A stretch of DNA of 64,000 nucleotides from Rikenellaceae bacterium (GCA_015059715.1 SUZV01000001.1:180948-244947), one strand, 5' to 3'. Numbered from the stretch's first letter, positions 36,528-45,921 are shown. Notes: generated by a model not told the origin, from the letters alone. A program made the numbers and translations.

Positions 36528-39362
36528 ATGAAAACCTTTGACAGCTTTGTAGACCGCCATACAGGTCTAAACTCTAAGGACGATTTGCAGCAGATGCTCG
36601 CAACCATTGGCGTAGACTCTGTTGAGGAGCTTTTGCAGCAGGTTATACCACAGAATATACGCCTTAAGAGGGAGCTTGACCTCCCTGAGGCTATGAGCGA
36701 GTATGAGTATGCCGCACATATTGCAGCATTGGCAGCCAAGAACCGCACTCTGCGCTCGTTTATCGGTATGGGCTATTACCCCAATGCCGTACCTGCCGTA
36801 GTGTCACGCAACGTATTTGAGAACCCTGCGTGGTACACCTCATACACACCCTATCAGGCTGAGATATCTCAGGGTCGCCTTGAGGCACTGCTCAACTACC
36901 AGACCGCCATCCTCTCGCTTACAGGTATGGAGGTGGCAAACTGCTCGCTCCTCGATGAGGCTACAGCAACAGCCGAGGCTATGCTTATGATGTACTCACT
37001 CCGCTCACGCGATGCCGTTAAGCAGGGTCGCAACCAGCTCTTCGTCGATGAGAATATCTTCCCACACACTCTCGATGTATTGATTACACGCTCCGAGCCC
37101 TTCGGCATCGAGATTATCCGCGATGACTTCTCGTCGTATGAGTTTAGCGGTAAGGAGTTTGGTGCTATCGTTCAGTTCCCAGCGGCTAATGGCGAGGTGC
37201 GCGACTACGCTGCCTTTGCAGCTAAGTGTCACGAGGCTGGCGTGTTGATTACGGCCGTTGCCGACCTTCTGTCGTTGGCACTCCTTAAGTCACCAGCAGA
37301 GTGGGGTGCCGATATCGCCGTAGGTACTACACAGCGTCTTGGCTGCCCAATGGGTATGGGTGGTCCAAGTGCAGGATATATGGCAACACGCGATGCCTAC
37401 AAACGCCAGATGCCTGGCCGCATCATCGGTGTGTCGGTAGACCGTCTTGGCAATAGAGCACTGCGTATGTCGTTGCAGATGCGCGAGCAGCACATCAAGC
37501 GCGAGAAGGCTACATCGAACATATGTACCGCACAGGCACTTATGGCCTCGATGGTGGGCTTCTACTGTATTTATAACGGCAAGGAGGGCTTGCAGCGCGC
37601 TGCACTCAATGCCCACACCGCAGCTGTAACCGTAAAGGAGGCCTTGGAGGCTATGGGATACAAGGTGCGTACCCAGGCCCTCTTCGATACCCTTGAGGTC
37701 GAGGCCGAGGCATCGGTAATTCAGGATATAGCCCTCGCTCGCGAGATTAATATGTACTATCCTACGGATGACTGCGTGCGTATGTCATTCGACGAGGTGA
37801 CCACCGATGCCGAGATTCAGAGCGTCGTGGATATCTTCGCTGAGGCACGTGGCAAGAAGGCCAAGAGCGTTAAGCGTGTAGAAAAGGCCGTTATCGCTGA
37901 GGAGGTAGTGCGCCAGAGCGAGTTCTTCGCCGAGAAGATATTCAACGCCTACCGCACCGAGACAGAGATGATGCGTTATATCAAGCGTCTTGAGCTCCGC
38001 GATATCTCGCTTATGAACTCGATGATATCACTCGGCTCTTGCACAATGAAGCTCAACGCAGCACAGCTTATGCAGCCACTATCATTGGCAGGCTTCCAGA
38101 ATATACACCCATTTGCTCCAGCTGACCAGACCGAGGGTTACCGCGAGCTTATCACCAACCTTGAGGGATACCTTGCAACCATCACAGGCTTTGCTGGTTG
38201 TACGCTCCAGCCAAACTCAGGTGCCGCAGGCGAGTACACAGGCTTGATGATTATCCGCGCATATCACCAGAGCCGTGGCCAGGGATATCGTAACATCATC
38301 CTCATCCCATCATCGGCACACGGAACTAATCCAGCCTCGGCAGCTATGGCAGGTATGAAGATTGTCATCGTCGCCTGTGACCAGAATGGTAACATCGACG
38401 TTGATGACCTTAAGAAGAAGGCCGAGGAGCATGCATCGGAGCTCTGCGGCTTGATGGTTACCTACCCATCGACACACGGCGTATTCGAGAGCCGTATCCG
38501 CGATATCGTGGATGCTGTACACGATGCTGGTGGCCAGGTATATATGGATGGTGCTAATATGAATGCACAGGTAGGTCTTACAAATCCAGGATATATCGGT
38601 GCAGACGTATGTCACCTCAACCTCCACAAGACCTTCGCAATGCCTCATGGCGGTGGTGGTCCTGGCGTAGGTCCAGTGTGCGTTGCTGAACACCTTGTTA
38701 AGTTCTTGCCAACACACTCACTTATGGAGACTGGTGGCGAGGAGGGTATCACCGCAGTATCGTCATCTCCTTGGGGCTCGGCAATGCTCTTGCCTATCAC
38801 CTACGGATATATCCGTATGCTCGGCTTCGAGGGCTTGCGCCGCTCAACAGAGCTCGCTATCGTAAATGCTAACTATATGTCGTCGGCACTTAAGGGCGAG
38901 TATAAGACATACTACTCAGGTGAGACTGGCCGCGTAGGTCACGAGATGATTCTCGACCTTACACGCTTCAAGCACGACTATAACATCGACTGTGGTGATA
39001 TTGCACACCGCCTTATGGACTATGGCTATCACGCACCTACGCTCTCATTCCCTGTACACGAGACCCTTATGGTTGAGCCTACCGAGAGTGAGTCTAAGGC
39101 CGAGATGGACCGCTTCATCGAGTCGCTTATCCAGATTAAGCGCGAGTGCGAGGCCGCCGCAGCTTCGGGCAATGCCGATAACGTTGTTGTGAACGCTCCA
39201 CATACAGCACGTGAGCTTGCTGGCGAGTGGTCACACCCATACTCGCGTCAGGAGGCTGCCTTCCCATTGGAGTGGGTTGCTGAGGGTAAGTTCTTCCCCT
39301 ATGTGACAAAGATTGACAATGGCTACGGTGACCGTAACCTTGTATGCCGTTGCATGGAGTAG
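36528..39362 (+). CDS. gcvP: Glycine dehydrogenase (P protein of the glycine cleavage system)
   Basis: 944 aa, a full-length single-chain P protein with N- and C-terminal PLP-fold halves. The N-half has MGYYPNAVPAVVSRNVFENPAWYT and ISQGRLEALLNYQT. The C-half has the cofactor lysine in LNLHKTFAMPHGGGGPG and MNAQVGLTNPGYIGADVCHLN. It decarboxylates glycine and passes the methylamine group to lipoyl GcvH. The H, T and L partners are not next to it. A strong hairpin follows. Confidence 0.97.
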   Translation: MKTFDSFVDRHTGLNSKDDLQQMLATIGVDSVEELLQQVIPQNIRLKRELDLPEAMSEYEYAAHIAALAAKNRTLRSFIGMGYYPNAVPAVVSRNVFENPAWYTSYTPYQAEISQGRLEALLNYQTAILSLTGMEVANCSLLDEATATAEAMLMMYSLRSRDAVKQGRNQLFVDENIFPHTLDVLITRSEPFGIEIIRDDFSSYEFSGKEFGAIVQFPAANGEVRDYAAFAAKCHEAGVLITAVADLLSLALLKSPAEWGADIAVGTTQRLGCPMGMGGPSAGYMATRDAYKRQMPGRIIGVSVDRLGNRALRMSLQMREQHIKREKATSNICTAQALMASMVGFYCIYNGKEGLQRAALNAHTAAVTVKEALEAMGYKVRTQALFDTLEVEAEASVIQDIALAREINMYYPTDDCVRMSFDEVTTDAEIQSVVDIFAEARGKKAKSVKRVEKAVIAEEVVRQSEFFAEKIFNAYRTETEMMRYIKRLELRDISLMNSMISLGSCTMKLNAAQLMQPLSLAGFQNIHPFAPADQTEGYRELITNLEGYLATITGFAGCTLQPNSGAAGEYTGLMIIRAYHQSRGQGYRNIILIPSSAHGTNPASAAMAGMKIVIVACDQNGNIDVDDLKKKAEEHASELCGLMVTYPSTHGVFESRIRDIVDAVHDAGGQVYMDGANMNAQVGLTNPGYIGADVCHLNLHKTFAMPHGGGGPGVGPVCVAEHLVKFLPTHSLMETGGEEGITAVSSSPWGSAMLLPITYGYIRMLGFEGLRRSTELAIVNANYMSSALKGEYKTYYSGETGRVGHEMILDLTRFKHDYNIDCGDIAHRLMDYGYHAPTLSFPVHETLMVEPTESESKAEMDRFIESLIQIKRECEAAAASGNADNVVVNAPHTARELAGEWSHPYSRQEAAFPLEWVAEGKFFPYVTKIDNGYGDRNLVCRCME

Positions 39363-39387
39363 TTGACCTAAAGCGTTAAATATTCAG

Positions 39388-39428
39388 GAGGGGTGACTAA
39401 TGAGTGTATAGCCACCCCTCGTTTTATC
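39388..39428 (+). terminator. Terminator after gcvP
   Basis: GAGGGGTG pairs with CACCCCTC (8 bp), with further AGCC/GACT weak pairing inside, followed by GTTTTATC. Confidence 0.75.
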
Positions 39429-39444
39429 AAAGCCAAAGTAAAAT

Positions 39445-40191
39445 ATGAAGAAGATACTAACCCTTTTTAGCCTCGTTATAGTCTCTCTCGTGACGCTCCA
39501 CGCCCAGGAGGTAGAGTTTACCGCCGACCGCCCAGGAAGCTCTACTGGTCCAGCTACGGTGGCAATGGGGGTGATACAGCTTGAGCAGGGTATGCAGTAC
39601 GATGGTGATTCGAGCTATGGAACCTTTACCTTCAGCAATACACTGCTGCGCTATGGCCTTTTCGAGGGTATGGAGTTGCGCCTTGGTAGCGATGCCCTTA
39701 TTCACCATATGTCGAATGGCTGGCAGGCGGCCTTTGCAGGTGTCAACGTAGGTACAAAGATTCGTTGCTTCGAGGGTCGCGGAGCTATCCCTGCCATCTC
39801 GGTTCTTGCCGACTTTGCGATACCTGGCACTGCGAGCCGAGGCTTTGGTAGCGAGCACCTTGCTCCTGCACTCTACCTGCTCTTCGAGAATGGCGTAAAC
39901 GACTGGCTGAGCATAGGATATAATGTCGGAGCTGAGTGGGATGGCGCGAACCCAGCACCACAGACCTTCGTAGCACTCTGTCTGGGGTTTGCACCTACCG
40001 AGCGTTTGGGCTGCTTTGCCGAGAGCTATAACTACTTCTCGCGCCAGGGTAATAGCTACTGCATAGATTTTGGCCTTAACTATATGGTTGGTCGCAAGCT
40101 TCAGCTCGATATCGCTGCCAACTTGGACCTTCTCTCTCCTCGTCACTGCTGGGCGATAAGCTTTGGTGTGGCGTGGCAGATAAACAAATAG
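39445..40191 (+). CDS. Small outer-membrane protein, phenol-degradation-associated (MetA-pathway) family-like
   Basis: 248 aa with signal peptide MKKILTLFSLVIVSLVTLHAQ. The opening EFTADRPGSSTGPATVAMGVIQLEQGMQYD matches the family annotated as transporter/phenol MetA degradation outer-membrane proteins. The rest is an antiparallel barrel pattern ending in AISFGVAWQINK. Function unknown; the name reflects family naming rather than phenol use. Downstream of gcvP with a terminator between. Confidence 0.75.
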   Translation: MKKILTLFSLVIVSLVTLHAQEVEFTADRPGSSTGPATVAMGVIQLEQGMQYDGDSSYGTFTFSNTLLRYGLFEGMELRLGSDALIHHMSNGWQAAFAGVNVGTKIRCFEGRGAIPAISVLADFAIPGTASRGFGSEHLAPALYLLFENGVNDWLSIGYNVGAEWDGANPAPQTFVALCLGFAPTERLGCFAESYNYFSRQGNSYCIDFGLNYMVGRKLQLDIAANLDLLSPRHCWAISFGVAWQINK

Positions 40192-40286
40192 TGTGAATTT
40201 AGACCTATACGGCTAAAACTTAGAGGTTTAACGGCCGTAAGATTGAGTAAAATTACTTATAGATAGAAATTTTTACACTTTTCAGG

Positions 40287-40316
40287 TTGTTATTTATAAT
40301 TTTTTCACTATCTTTG
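40287..40316 (+). promoter_or_regulatory. Promoter of tRNA-Met
   Basis: TTG (40287-40289), 19-nt spacer, TATCTTTG (40309-40316), 23 nt before the tRNA. Confidence 0.8.
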
Positions 40317-40339
40317 CATCCACAAAACGTGAAAACGTT

Positions 40340-40413
<74 letters not shown>

Positions 40414-40421
40414 CACCGCAT

Positions 40422-40453
40422 GAGGGCTGACTATTTAGTCGGCCCTCTTTTTT
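40422..40453 (+). terminator. Terminator after tRNA-Met
   Basis: GAGGGCTGAC / GTCGGCCCTC (10 bp, one wobble), 6-nt loop, then TTTTTTG. Confidence 0.92.
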
Positions 40454-40680
40454 GTTGTCTATATCGTTCCTTCGGGTGTCCCACGCTCTATTCGCCGCAA
40501 TGTGAAACAAAGCTTTTATAAAAAAGCATACGACCTTTTCGTTAGACCCTATTTCAGAGTCGGACAGAGCGGATTTTTAAGAAGTATTTGATTGACAAAG
40601 TATTAGGTTGTTTGAGTTCGGAGCAATTTGATGCCAAAATACGCTTAAACCTTTATTTTACGAAGATTATACTCTTCTTA

Positions 40681-40697
40681 TGTAGTCTTCTATGTAG
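40681..40697 (+). repeat. Direct repeat copy 1 (possible attachment core)
   Basis: TGTAGTCTTCTATGTAG, followed by CCTAAATTAAG. Identical 17-mers occur at 45825 and 63589. Copies 1 and 3 also share CTAAATTAAG on the right and CGCTTAAAC upstream. Confidence 0.85.
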
Positions 40698-40793
40698 CCT
40701 AAATTAAGACTAATTAAGTGAAGACACTTATACCTCTTATTTCAATTTTGATAAAAAAATATCATCGAAGGAGCGTATTTCAAGAAAATGTTT

Positions 40794-40819
40794 TACCTTT
40801 GCGTCTGACATTAGTGTCA
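40794..40819 (+). promoter_or_regulatory. -7 box with overlapping palindrome, probable TetR operator
   Basis: TACCTTTG (40794-40801) is followed by TGACA-TTAG-TGTCA (40806-40819), a palindrome where transcription would start. Its position and symmetry are those of a TetR-type operator, and a TetR gene ends this operon. Binding is inferred. Confidence 0.55.
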
Positions 40820-40844
40820 AACACATAAGAAAAATCTCGGAAAT

Positions 40845-43800
40845 ATGCTACGATTGGGTCTTGATATTGGCTCTACAACCGTGAAATTGGTCGCCATTGA
40901 CGATGGCGGCAAAGTCTGTTTTACCCGTTACGGCAGGCACAACGCCCAAATGGGCGAGGTGGTACAGGCTTTTCTTGCAGAGCTACTCGGTGAGGTTGGC
41001 GATACGGAGGTGTCGTTAAGGGTAACAGGCTCGGTGGGTATGGGTCTGTCGGAGAGGTACAGCCTCCCATTTGTGCAGGAGGTGGTGGCCGCAACCAAGG
41101 CGGTACAGAACTTATATCGCTCAGCCAATACAATGATTGACATTGGCGGCGAGGACGCAAAGATCGTCTTCTTCAAAGATGGCGAAGCCGAGGACTTGCG
41201 TATGAATGGTAACTGTGCAGGTGGCACGGGAGCATTTATCGACCAGATGGCAATAATCTTGGGCGTTACGGCTGACGGGCTAAACGATTTAGCGTTGCAA
41301 GCAACACGCACCTATCCCATTGCCTCGCGCTGTGGTGTCTTCTGCAAGACAGATATTCAAAATCTTGTTGCCAAAAATGTGAGCCGAGAGAATATCGCAG
41401 CGTCAATCTTTCACGCCGTAGCCGTACAAACCGTAACGACATTGGCGCACGGATATGACATCAAACCGCCCGTTCTGTTTTGCGGTGGTCCGCTGACATT
41501 CGTGCCTGCTCTTCGCAAGGCATTTAAGAGCTACCTATCGTTCAACGATTCGGATATTATCCTCCCCGAATATGGCGAGTTGATACCTGCTTACGGCACA
41601 GCATTGGCGAGCACCAATAATGAGCGTTCAGAGTCGCTATATGCGCTTATCACCCGTTTGAAGGATACTCCGCAGACTACCGACCGAGCAAAGACGACAT
41701 TGCCCCCAATTTTTGAAGACTCCGATAGTTATCGTTTGTGGCGAGAGCGCATTGCACGACACCATATTCCCAAAGCAGAACTTGCGAGTGGCGAGCAACG
41801 AGCCTTTATCGGCATTGATTCTGGCTCGACAACAACCAAAATTGTCGTAACAAACGAGCAAGGCGAGTTGCTCTACACCTTCTATAAAAACAATGGCGGT
41901 AATCCGATAGAGTGCGTATCCGAGGGATTGAGGTTGCTCGACGTAATGTGCAAGGAACGAGGCACGGAACTGCAATTTGTAGGTAGCTGCTCAACGGGTT
42001 ATGGTGAGGAGCTTATCCGCACAGCGTTCAATCTGCATTCGGGCATTGTCGAAACGATAGCCCACTACAAAGCGGCGCACTATCTTGACCCCAAACTAAG
42101 TTTTATTCTCGACATTGGAGGTCAGGATATGAAGGCTATATTTGTCAATAACGGCATCATCGACCGCATCGAGATTAACGAAGCCTGCTCGTCGGGTTGT
42201 GGCTCGTTTATCGAGACATTTGCCAAGAGTTTAGGCTACTCCGTAGAGGAGTTTGCCCAGCAAGCGTGTGAGTCGAAGTTGCCTGCCGACCTCGGCACTC
42301 GCTGCACGGTATTTATGAACTCGAAGGTCAAGCAGGTGTTGCGTGAGGGTGCTACCGTTGCCGATATTTCGGCAGGACTCGCCTACTCGGTGGTAAAGAA
42401 CTGCCTATACAAAGTGATGAAACTCAAAGATGTGGCAATACTCGGTAAGCATATCGTGGTGCAGGGTGGAACGATGCGTAACGATGCCATAGTGCGTGCA
42501 TTGGAACTGCTGACCGAAGCCGAGGTTTCACGATGTGATTGTCCCGAATTGATGGGTGCATTCGGCTGTACCCTCTACGCTGCGGAGCACAGTGGCAAGA
42601 CGATAACACTCGACCAGATGTTGGCTACGGCAACCTATACCACACGCACTATTACCTGTCGTGGTTGCGAGAATTGTTGCGAGGTGCAGCAATACAACTT
42701 CGGCAATGACCGCCATTACTATTCGGGCAACCGTTGCGAAAAACATTTCAACAATAGCGGAGAGGAGAAAACTGCGGGACAAAATATGTACGAAGTCAAG
42801 AACGAGTTGCTTTTTGTCCGTAAGGCTGAAATAACAAACCCCAAGATGACTATCGGCATACCACGAGTGTTGAATATGTTTGAGGAGTATCCATTCTGGC
42901 ATACGCTCTTTACGCAGTGTGGTATTGCGGTGTGTCTGTCCGACCAATCGGACTACTCTCGATATGAGGAGAGTGCGCGAATGGTGATGTCGGATAATAT
43001 CTGCTTCCCTGCCAAGCTTGTGCATAGCCATATTGCCAATCTTGCAAAGCAGGGCGTGGATAGAATCTTTATGCCCTTTGTTGTCTATGAGCAGGGTGGT
43101 GAGGGCGACCAGAATAGCTACAACTGCCCGATTGTTACCGCCTACTCGACGGTGGTTAAGAGCGTGGAGCAGACCACTATCCCTATCGACAGCCCCACCA
43201 TTAGTTTTAAGGACGGCAATCTGTTATACAAGCAGTGTCGAAGCTATCTGCGTTCGTTGGGCATATCATCGAGCGAGATTGTTGATGCCTTCCTCAAAGC
43301 TGAGGAGGAGCAGGCGGCATATCATCGAAAGGTAGCCGAGCAGAACCAAAAGGCGCTGTGTAAGGCACAAATGTTTGAACGACTATCCATTCTTCTCGCT
43401 GGTCGCCCCTACCACGCCGACCCTCTGATTCAGCACAAGGTATCGAATATGCTTGCAGAGATGGGCATAACCGTACTGACCGAGGATATAGTGCGTGGCG
43501 AAGAGGTGGACATTAAGGATACACATTTTCTGGCGCAATGGTCATATCCCAACCGCATAATGCGTGCGGCAAAGTGGTGTGCGGAGCAGGGCGACGATGT
43601 GCAGTTTGTGCAGATGACATCGTTCGGTTGCGGCCCCGATGCCTTCATTGTCGATGAGGTGCGAGATTTATTGCTGCGCCACAACCGAGCCTACACCCTG
43701 TTGAAACTCGACGACATCAACAATATCGGCTCAATGAAACTGCGTGTTCGCTCGCTGGTCGAAAGCCTGAAAATGGCAAACGAGAGGCGAGAGAGGCGCA

Positions 43801-45059
43801 CTGCGAAGGAGTTCGTTACCACACCCGCGTATGACGAGAACTACCGCCAGCGCAAGATTCTCATTCCGTTCTTCACATCGTTTATCTCTCCGCTTCTGCC
43901 AGCCATAATGCGTGTTGCGGGGTATGATGCCGAGTGCCTGCCGATGAGCAACGAACAATCTTCGGAGTGGGGATTGAGGTATGCCAACAATGAGGTGTGC
44001 TATCCCGCAACGCTTGTTATTGGCGACATAATAAAGGCATTCAAGGAGGGTCATTACAACCCTTCGGAGGTGGCGGTAGGTATTACGCAGACGGGCGGGC
44101 AATGCCGCGCATCGAACTATCTGCCAATGCTCAAAAAGGCACTTGTCGATGCGGGTTATACCGATACGCCCGTTATCTCACTCACCTTTGGCGACGACCT
44201 CGACAATAATCAACCTGCGCTCAAAATCAATTGGGCGAAGATGTTGCCTGTTGCCCTGCGTGCTGTGCTGTATAGCGATGTTATCAATAAATTCTACCAC
44301 GCCACCGTTGTGCGTGAGAGATATTCAGGAGCAGCTGCCGATTTACGAAATGTCTACTTGAAGGTTGGCGCAGAACTGATTGAGGAGGGCAATAGTCAAG
44401 AGCTGTATAAATATATGGATTTAGCGGCGGAGGAGTTTGATTCCGCCTGCCTTGACAGGCAATGCCCAAAGGTCGGTGTTGTTGGTGAGATATATCTCAA
44501 ATTCAACAACTTCGCACAACGCGGTATCGTTGATTGGCTTACGGAGCAGAGAGTTGAGGTTGTGCCTCCCGTACTTGCAGACTTCTTTACACAAACCTTT
44601 GTCAATCGCAAGGCTAATGTTGCGGCACAAATCGAGAAACACAAAATATCGGATTATCTGATTGGTTTAGGCTACCACTTGGTGCGCTCCGAGATTCGAA
44701 AAGTGAATAAGATATGCTCCAAATTTCGCTACTTCACCCCATTTGGGGAGATCTTCCACGAAGCCGAACTTGCGAAAAATGTCATCTCGCTCAATGCCCA
44801 ATTTGGCGAGGGCTGGCTGCTTCCTGCCGAGATTATATCCTATGCCGAGAGTGGTGTTAAGAGCGTCATCAGCCTGCAACCTTTTGGTTGCATCGCAAAC
44901 CATATCGTGTCGAAGGGTGTAGAAAAAAGGATAAAAAGACTATATCCTGCGATAAATTTATTATCTTTGGACTTCGATAGTGGCGTAAGCGATGTGAATA
45001 TCAAGAACCGCCTATTGCTATTTATCGACAAATTGAAGGAAAATTACGATGGAGAATAA
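40845..45059 (+). CDS. Fused double acyl-CoA dehydratase activase / 2-hydroxyacyl-CoA dehydratase-like protein
   Basis: 1404 aa. Residues 1-255 form an ASKHA ATPase of the BadF/HgdC activase type (LGLDIGSTTVKLV; cluster cysteines in NGNCAGGTGAF and SRCGVFCKTD). Residues 320-590 are a second one (FIGIDSGSTTTKIVV; NEACSSGCGSF and GTRCTVFMNS). A Cys-rich linker (TCRGCENCCEV) is followed by a DUF2229-like part (IGIPRVLNMFEEYPFW, about 660) and an HgdB-like dehydratase part (LLAGRPYHADP, NEVCYPATLVIGD, ITQTGGQCRASNY). In the family, ATP hydrolysis drives an electron to a very low potential. Having both activase halves in one chain could hold the [4Fe-4S] cluster intramolecularly. Substrate unknown; related fused proteins are widespread in anaerobes and uncharacterised. 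Overlaps the TetR gene by 11 nt. GAA and CAA codons are more frequent than in neighbouring core genes. Confidence 0.85.
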   Translation: MLRLGLDIGSTTVKLVAIDDGGKVCFTRYGRHNAQMGEVVQAFLAELLGEVGDTEVSLRVTGSVGMGLSERYSLPFVQEVVAATKAVQNLYRSANTMIDIGGEDAKIVFFKDGEAEDLRMNGNCAGGTGAFIDQMAIILGVTADGLNDLALQATRTYPIASRCGVFCKTDIQNLVAKNVSRENIAASIFHAVAVQTVTTLAHGYDIKPPVLFCGGPLTFVPALRKAFKSYLSFNDSDIILPEYGELIPAYGTALASTNNERSESLYALITRLKDTPQTTDRAKTTLPPIFEDSDSYRLWRERIARHHIPKAELASGEQRAFIGIDSGSTTTKIVVTNEQGELLYTFYKNNGGNPIECVSEGLRLLDVMCKERGTELQFVGSCSTGYGEELIRTAFNLHSGIVETIAHYKAAHYLDPKLSFILDIGGQDMKAIFVNNGIIDRIEINEACSSGCGSFIETFAKSLGYSVEEFAQQACESKLPADLGTRCTVFMNSKVKQVLREGATVADISAGLAYSVVKNCLYKVMKLKDVAILGKHIVVQGGTMRNDAIVRALELLTEAEVSRCDCPELMGAFGCTLYAAEHSGKTITLDQMLATATYTTRTITCRGCENCCEVQQYNFGNDRHYYSGNRCEKHFNNSGEEKTAGQNMYEVKNELLFVRKAEITNPKMTIGIPRVLNMFEEYPFWHTLFTQCGIAVCLSDQSDYSRYEESARMVMSDNICFPAKLVHSHIANLAKQGVDRIFMPFVVYEQGGEGDQNSYNCPIVTAYSTVVKSVEQTTIPIDSPTISFKDGNLLYKQCRSYLRSLGISSSEIVDAFLKAEEEQAAYHRKVAEQNQKALCKAQMFERLSILLAGRPYHADPLIQHKVSNMLAEMGITVLTEDIVRGEEVDIKDTHFLAQWSYPNRIMRAAKWCAEQGDDVQFVQMTSFGCGPDAFIVDEVRDLLLRHNRAYTLLKLDDINNIGSMKLRVRSLVESLKMANERRERRTAKEFVTTPAYDENYRQRKILIPFFTSFISPLLPAIMRVAGYDAECLPMSNEQSSEWGLRYANNEVCYPATLVIGDIIKAFKEGHYNPSEVAVGITQTGGQCRASNYLPMLKKALVDAGYTDTPVISLTFGDDLDNNQPALKINWAKMLPVALRAVLYSDVINKFYHATVVRERYSGAAADLRNVYLKVGAELIEEGNSQELYKYMDLAAEEFDSACLDRQCPKVGVVGEIYLKFNNFAQRGIVDWLTEQRVEVVPPVLADFFTQTFVNRKANVAAQIEKHKISDYLIGLGYHLVRSEIRKVNKICSKFRYFTPFGEIFHEAELAKNVISLNAQFGEGWLLPAEIISYAESGVKSVISLQPFGCIANHIVSKGVEKRIKRLYPAINLLSLDFDSGVSDVNIKNRLLLFIDKLKENYDGE

Positions 45060-45648
45060 GATTATAGATGCTGCCCGTAGCGTATTTATCGAAAAGGGTT
45101 ATGCCGAAACAAGTATGAGCGAGATTGCTGCCCGTGTTGGTATAAATCGCCCCGCTCTGCACTACTATTTCCGCACCAAAGACAAGATGTTTCAGGCGGT
45201 ATTCGGCAGTATCGTATCATCGGTGATACCTAAGGTTTTTGAGGCATTGACCCATAGGGAGAAGAGTATTGCACAAAGAGTCGAGAGTATTATTGATGCT
45301 TACTACACTCTGTTTTTGGAGAATCCACGATTGCCGATGTTTATGCTCAGAGAACTCAATCGTGATTCGGACCTGCTGATTAAAACCATACAGCAGCTCA
45401 ATGTTATGGATACGGCTCGTAAAGCCCTAGCCTCGGTACAGGAGGAGATGAACGAGGGAAAACTTAAAAAGGTGTCGCTGCAAATCGCCTTCTACAATTT
45501 TTATAGTTTGCTCACCTTCCCATTCCTTACAAGGGTTGTTTCAACAAAGGTCTTCCAAAACGATGACAAAGATTTTCTCACGATGCTTTCGGAGTGGAAA
45601 CAGAACATCATCTCCCAAATGGAGAATCTCTTGGAGGAAAAACAGTAG
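45049..45648 (+). CDS. TetR/AcrR family transcriptional regulator
   Basis: 199 aa. The N-terminal helix-turn-helix is typical (IIDAARSVFIEKGYAETSMSEIAARVGINRPALHYYFRTKDKMF, residues 4-48), followed by a ligand-binding helical domain of unknown specificity. It starts inside the end of the activase gene (11-nt overlap), so translation is coupled and it most likely controls that operon, through the palindrome at 40806-40819. The ligand may be an acyl-CoA or other metabolite; this is a guess from context. Confidence 0.92.
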   Translation: MENKIIDAARSVFIEKGYAETSMSEIAARVGINRPALHYYFRTKDKMFQAVFGSIVSSVIPKVFEALTHREKSIAQRVESIIDAYYTLFLENPRLPMFMLRELNRDSDLLIKTIQQLNVMDTARKALASVQEEMNEGKLKKVSLQIAFYNFYSLLTFPFLTRVVSTKVFQNDDKDFLTMLSEWKQNIISQMENLLEEKQ

Positions 45649-45667
45649 CAAAACAGCCTAAACCACT

Positions 45668-45718
45668 ACAATAGTAGCGTATGTAGTGAACTGTGTAGTT
45701 CCTTCATACACCACTATT
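45668..45718 (+). repeat. Three-tier nested hairpin after the TetR gene
   Basis: CAATAGT / ACTATTG outside, GTATG / CATAC in the middle, GAACT / AGTTC inside with a GTGT loop, separated by small internal loops. No T tract follows, so it is not a typical terminator. Could be an RNA element or a structural part of the segment boundary. Confidence 0.6.
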
Positions 45719-45824
45719 GTCTGTTCGCATTACATCTTTGTAAGATACTTGATTTCAGGGCTTTACTTTCAAAAACATTGTCTTTCTTTGTACTCGCAGT
45801 TAGTTGGCCTAATTATGACCTTCG

Positions 45825-45841
45825 TGTAGTCTTCTATGTAG
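45825..45841 (+). repeat. Direct repeat copy 2 (right boundary of the activase segment)
   Basis: TGTAGTCTTCTATGTAG, same orientation as copy 1, 5.1 kb downstream. Just inside it lies CCTAATTATGACC, similar to CCTAAATTAAGAC just inside copy 1. Confidence 0.85.
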
Positions 45842-45885
45842 TATTTCGCTTGTCTTCGTAAAAACTAACACTGAAAATCATTTTA

Positions 45886-45921
45886 AGCAAAAAAAGAGGT
45901 CTTCCCTTGCGGAAAGACCTC
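45886..45921 (-). terminator. Terminator of the exbB-exbD operon
   Basis: GAGGTCTTCC / GGAAAGACCTC, about 10 bp, with the minus strand continuing into seven T's. It lies 25 nt after the last ExbD stop. Confidence 0.9.

Larger units (their letters stand above)
40454..40844. other. AT-rich gap before the activase gene
   Basis: No gene. It carries the first TGTAGTCTTCTATGTAG repeat, the segment CGCTTAAAC found again near the third copy, a -7 box and a palindrome immediately before the activase gene. Confidence 0.5.

Noticed and set aside
39457-40146. 229-aa minus-strand ORF opposite the small barrel gene
   Set aside because: Antisense to a gene with a good signal peptide and barrel pattern; no motif of its own.
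40454-40844. CRISPR-like array or transposon ends near the 17-mer
   Set aside because: Only single copies per site, no regular spacing and no terminal inverted repeats.
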